Source: Gammaproteobacteria bacterium (GTDB lineage: Bacteria; Pseudomonadota; Gammaproteobacteria; SZUA-229). Taken from it: a DNA stretch of 9,527 nucleotides. Shown here one piece after another: positions 7,090 to 9,527 of this stretch. The stretch lies in the NCBI GenBank assembly GCA_029287815.1, contig JARFQK010000360.1, positions 1 through 9,527 of the forward strand. Direction: 5' to 3'. The notes under the pieces are model-generated. The model searched no databases. It was not told the DNA's origin and was given only the letters and a program-made list of their open reading frames with translations. Every line of letters begins with the position of its first letter. Position 1 is the first letter of the stretch. The translations under genes were made by a program, and so were the position numbers.

Positions 7090-9363
7090 TCATGACTCGT
7101 TGTCCCAAGCAGAGATCTCGACTTCGAGGCAGTTGACAGCGCGAAAACCGCGCGGCAGCTTCAGGCCCCGGCGCCCACGTTCACCGTAATAACTGTCGAC
7201 TTCCTCTGGCTTCATCTTCTTATATTTCTTGCCTGCGTGCACAACCAGCTTCTCACCATCCTGTATCAGTGCCAGCGCGACCACGCTTTCTTCGCCAGAT
7301 TTTAGCCTGGATGCAGGGATGTTTATGATTTTATTTCCTTTTCCGCGAGACAGCTGAGGCAATCCGGCCAGCTCGGTGACCAACATATGACCCTCAGAAG
7401 AGACCGCAATAATGTAGTCCGCCTCAAGGTCACGCACCTTCACCACAGGCAGAGCCTTCGCCTGCTTGCCAACATTCAGCACGGCCTTGCCACTCTTGGT
7501 ACGTGCATGCATATCACCCAGGCGTGCGATGAAGCCGTAACCGAAGGTGCTTCCCAACAGGTAGAGCTGATCTGGATCACCGATCATGACGGACACAAAA
7601 CTGGCGCCGACAGGCAAGGTGAAGTGACTGGTCAGCGGATCACCCTGCCCCCTGGCAGACGGCAACTTGTGAGCTGGCAAAGTGTAGGCGCGGCCGGTAG
7701 AATCCAGGAACACAGCCAGTTGGTTGCTCCTTCCGCAAGCTGACGCCTGGTAATCATCGCCAGCCTTGTAACTGAGCTTTTGGGGATCGATGTCATGGCC
7801 CTTGGCGGCCCGCACCCAGCCTTTTCGGGACAACACGACTGTAATGGCTTCGGTGGAAATCAACGCAGTCTCATCCATCGCCTGTGCGGCGCGCCGTTCG
7901 ACGATCGGCGAGCGTCGATCATCACCGTGCTTGTCAGCATCCTCGATGATTTCTTTCCGTATCAATGACTTCAGACGCTGCGCCGATGCCAGGGTCTTTT
8001 CCAGGTTATCGCGTTCGGCAGACAACTCTTCCTGCTCACCGCGTATCTTCATCTCCTCCAGCCTGGCCAAATGACGCAGCTTCAGCTCCAGTACAGCCTC
8101 CGCCTGCATATCACTGATGTTGAAACGCTCCATCAATACCGGTTTGGGCTTATCATTTTCGCGTATGATCGCGATGACTTCATCGATGTTCAGATAGGCG
8201 ATCAGCAGGCCGGCGAGAATATGCAGACGTTTATTGACCCGGTCAAGCCGCCATTGCAGACGACGTCTGACCGTGACCGTACGGAACTTGATCCACTCAT
8301 TGAGCAATGACAACAGGTCCTTGACCTGTGGCCGACCATTGATGCCGATCATATTCATATTCACGCGATAACTGCGCTCAAGATCGGTTGTCGCGAACAG
8401 GTGGTCCATCAGCTCTGCTTTGTTGACGCGATTGGAGCGCGGTATGATCACAATGCGTGTCGGATTTTCATGATCGGATTCATCACGCAGGTCTTCAACC
8501 ATCGGCAATTTCTTCGCAACCATTTGTTGCGCGATCTGCTCTAGCACTTTGTTGCCCGATACCTGATAGGGTAGCGCGGTCACCACGATGCCATTGCCCT
8601 CGGCTTCGTAAACCGCCCGTTGTCGTATGTTGCCATGACCGGTCCGATAAGCCTGGATGATTTCTTCGCGGGGCGTAATGATCTCGGCTTCGGTTGGAAA
8701 ATCCGGCCCCTTGATATGCTCGCAGATCTCCTCCAGGGTTGATTTAGGTTTTTCCAGCAAATGGATACAGGCGCTCGCAACCTCATTCAGATTGTGCGGC
8801 AGGATGTCTGTCGCCATGCCAACCGCAATACCGGTGCCACCATTGAGCAAGACATTCGGTAACCTCGCCGGCAGCGTCTCGGGCTCTTCGAGCGTACCAT
8901 CGAAATTGGGAATCCAGTTCACAGTGCCCTGTCCGAGCTCGCGCAGCAGCACTTCCGCAAAGGGCGCCAGCCGCGATTCGGTATAGCGCATCGCAGCAAA
9001 CGACTTGGGGTCATCCGGTGAGCCCCAGTTGCCCTGACCATCAACGAGTGGATAGCGATACGAAAACGGCTGCGCCATCAACACCATCGCTTCGTAACAG
9101 GCACTGTCCCCATGCGGGTGATATTTACCGAGCACATCGCCGACAGTGCGCGCGGATTTTTTATGCTTTGAGGCCGCACTCAAACCCAGCTCGGACATCG
9201 CATAAATGATCCGCCGCTGCACCGGCTTGAGCCCATCGCCGATATAAGGCAAGGCGCGATCGAGAATAACGTACATGGAATAATCCAGGTAGGCTTTCTC
9301 GGTAAACTCCGCGAGCGGTTGTTTTTCGATACCCTCGAAATCGATTTCAGTCTGATCGGTCAT
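7090..9363 (-). CDS. parC: DNA topoisomerase IV subunit A (ParC)
   Basis: ParC is the DNA-breaking subunit of topoisomerase IV. With ParE it decatenates daughter chromosomes and relaxes supercoils. The 757-residue product (E. coli 752) matches ParC end to end and differs from GyrA in key places: YSMYVILDRALPYIGDGLKP near the start, KYHPHGDSACYEAM, and no GyrA box. The catalytic tyrosine is Tyr127 in AAMRYTES. The quinolone-contact positions equivalent to E. coli Ser80 and Glu84 are Ser87 and Glu91, the unmutated residues. A breakage-reunion core (about 20-480), with a coiled coil around RLEEMKIRGEQEEL, is followed by the beta-pinwheel C-terminal domain, which contains SARGQGDPLT, LSRGKGNKIINIP and GERGRRG. 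The ATG at 9363 has a poor ribosome binding site. The partner parE is not in the window. The stop overlaps an ATG of the small frame downstream. Confidence 0.99.
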   Translation of the reverse strand: MTDQTEIDFEGIEKQPLAEFTEKAYLDYSMYVILDRALPYIGDGLKPVQRRIIYAMSELGLSAASKHKKSARTVGDVLGKYHPHGDSACYEAMVLMAQPFSYRYPLVDGQGNWGSPDDPKSFAAMRYTESRLAPFAEVLLRELGQGTVNWIPNFDGTLEEPETLPARLPNVLLNGGTGIAVGMATDILPHNLNEVASACIHLLEKPKSTLEEICEHIKGPDFPTEAEIITPREEIIQAYRTGHGNIRQRAVYEAEGNGIVVTALPYQVSGNKVLEQIAQQMVAKKLPMVEDLRDESDHENPTRIVIIPRSNRVNKAELMDHLFATTDLERSYRVNMNMIGINGRPQVKDLLSLLNEWIKFRTVTVRRRLQWRLDRVNKRLHILAGLLIAYLNIDEVIAIIRENDKPKPVLMERFNISDMQAEAVLELKLRHLARLEEMKIRGEQEELSAERDNLEKTLASAQRLKSLIRKEIIEDADKHGDDRRSPIVERRAAQAMDETALISTEAITVVLSRKGWVRAAKGHDIDPQKLSYKAGDDYQASACGRSNQLAVFLDSTGRAYTLPAHKLPSARGQGDPLTSHFTLPVGASFVSVMIGDPDQLYLLGSTFGYGFIARLGDMHARTKSGKAVLNVGKQAKALPVVKVRDLEADYIIAVSSEGHMLVTELAGLPQLSRGKGNKIINIPASRLKSGEESVVALALIQDGEKLVVHAGKKYKKMKPEEVDSYYGERGRRGLKLPRGFRAVNCLEVEISAWDNES

Positions 9364-9399
9364 AATTTATCGCTGTATTCATGCACGGTTGGTCTTAAT

Positions 9400-9431
9400 G
9401 CAAAGACGCAGAGGCGCAAAGAGCGCAGAGG
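9400..9431. repeat. Short tandem repeat of a GCAAAGAC/GCAGAGGC-type 8-mer
   Basis: Four consecutive 8-base units, GCAAAGAC, GCAGAGGC, GCAAAGAG and CGCAGAGG, lie 37 bases upstream of parC. They alternate AAAG and AGAG cores with GC spacers, and the strand is strongly purine-biased. Similar CGCAAAG/CGCAGAG tracts occur between genes in many bacterial genomes (recalled, not checked here). The first unit also forms a 5-base-pair hairpin with GTCTT at 9392-9396. The parC promoter must lie in or near this tract, and I could not identify it. Confidence 0.6.
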
Positions 9432-9453
9432 ATTATTGGGGTTTTGGCGCCGG

Positions 9454-9525
9454 TCACGTCTTCCAATTGTCAATCGTTTTACTGGCATCAATCGCATCGC
9501 CCTGTCGTGCCCAGATTCGCCACAT
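9454..9525 (-). CDS. Possible C-terminal end of an unidentified minus-strand gene
   Basis: One minus-strand frame is open from the right edge to a TGA at 9454-9456 and reads, near its end, GDAIDASKTIDNWKT. The composition (Asp, Trp, Lys, balanced) looks more protein-like than the other two frames, one of which stops early. If real, the gene ends 90 bases before the parC start and could be its upstream neighbour. The fragment of about 23 residues is too short to identify. It may be non-coding. Confidence 0.3.
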   Translation of the reverse strand: MWRIWARQGDAIDASKTIDNWKT

Positions 9526-9527
9526 AC

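Larger units (their letters stand above)
6921..7093 (-). other. Small ORFs or a frameshifted small gene between parC and htpX
   Basis: Two short minus-strand frames fill the parC-htpX gap. The first (7022-7093, 23 residues) starts at an ATG that overlaps the parC stop as ATGA and contains FCEQCERLC. The second (6921-7058, 45 residues) contains a helix-like stretch, LTAVTRAVQQHPSLAAFREEL, and ends 16 bases before the htpX ATG. One extra base in the four-base G run at 7037-7040 (C run on the coding strand) would join them into a single 57-residue protein with cysteines at 10, 13, 17 and 53. It could be a real small gene with a lesion or sequencing error, a slippage product, or chance. Against it, neither start has a good Shine-Dalgarno and the htpX promoter candidate lies inside the second frame. 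I do not recognise the product. Confidence 0.2.

Noticed and set aside
9362..9527. Minus-strand frame open from the right edge through the 8-mer repeat to near the parC start
   Set aside because: It reads through the repeat as SLRLCVFAL-type sequence, a typical spurious translation of such tracts, and the upstream part is arginine-rich and not protein-like.

Overview
This window looks like an ordinary chromosomal segment from a non-enteric gammaproteobacterium. The basis is the close resemblance of EF-P, EpmA, EpmB, HtpX and ParC to their Escherichia coli counterparts, and the presence of a FimX-type REC-PAS-GGDEF-EAL protein, a type IV pilus regulator best known from Pseudomonas and Xanthomonas. 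No phage, transposon, CRISPR or RNA gene is visible. Genes are tightly packed, and no gene-free stretch exceeds about 180 bases.

Layout. (1) 1-1902 is a translation-factor modification cluster. On the minus strand, efp (elongation factor P) is followed by the start of epmA (its beta-lysine ligase), which runs off the left edge. epmB (radical SAM lysine 2,3-aminomutase) is transcribed divergently from a 73-base gap. Together these encode the factor that rescues ribosomes at polyproline stretches and two enzymes that activate it by beta-lysylating Lys34. (2) 2021-6001 is a plus-strand pair: a 608-residue PilZ-like protein of a poorly described family, then a FimX homologue 15 bases downstream. 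Both look like non-catalytic cyclic-di-GMP readers. All three signalling modules of the FimX homologue (receiver, GGDEF, EAL) have lost their catalytic residues, while the DDFGSG and QGYF signatures of the EAL fold remain. (3) 6020-9363 on the minus strand holds parC (topoisomerase IV subunit A) and then htpX (membrane zinc protease), separated by 185 bases. That gap contains a promoter candidate for htpX and the remains, or the whole, of a small ORF. (4) 9364-9527 is upstream of parC. It carries a short tandem repeat of a GC-AAAGAC / GC-AGAGGC 8-mer, then what may be the last codons of another minus-strand gene.

From memory, fimX and parC are also near neighbours in Pseudomonas aeruginosa, with a gene of similar position just upstream of fimX, so the PilZ-like/fimX pair may be an old conserved unit. 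The most interesting content is that pair: a split PilZ-like receptor next to a catalytically dead GGDEF-EAL protein. No wholly new system is evident, and most of the window is well-understood core biology.
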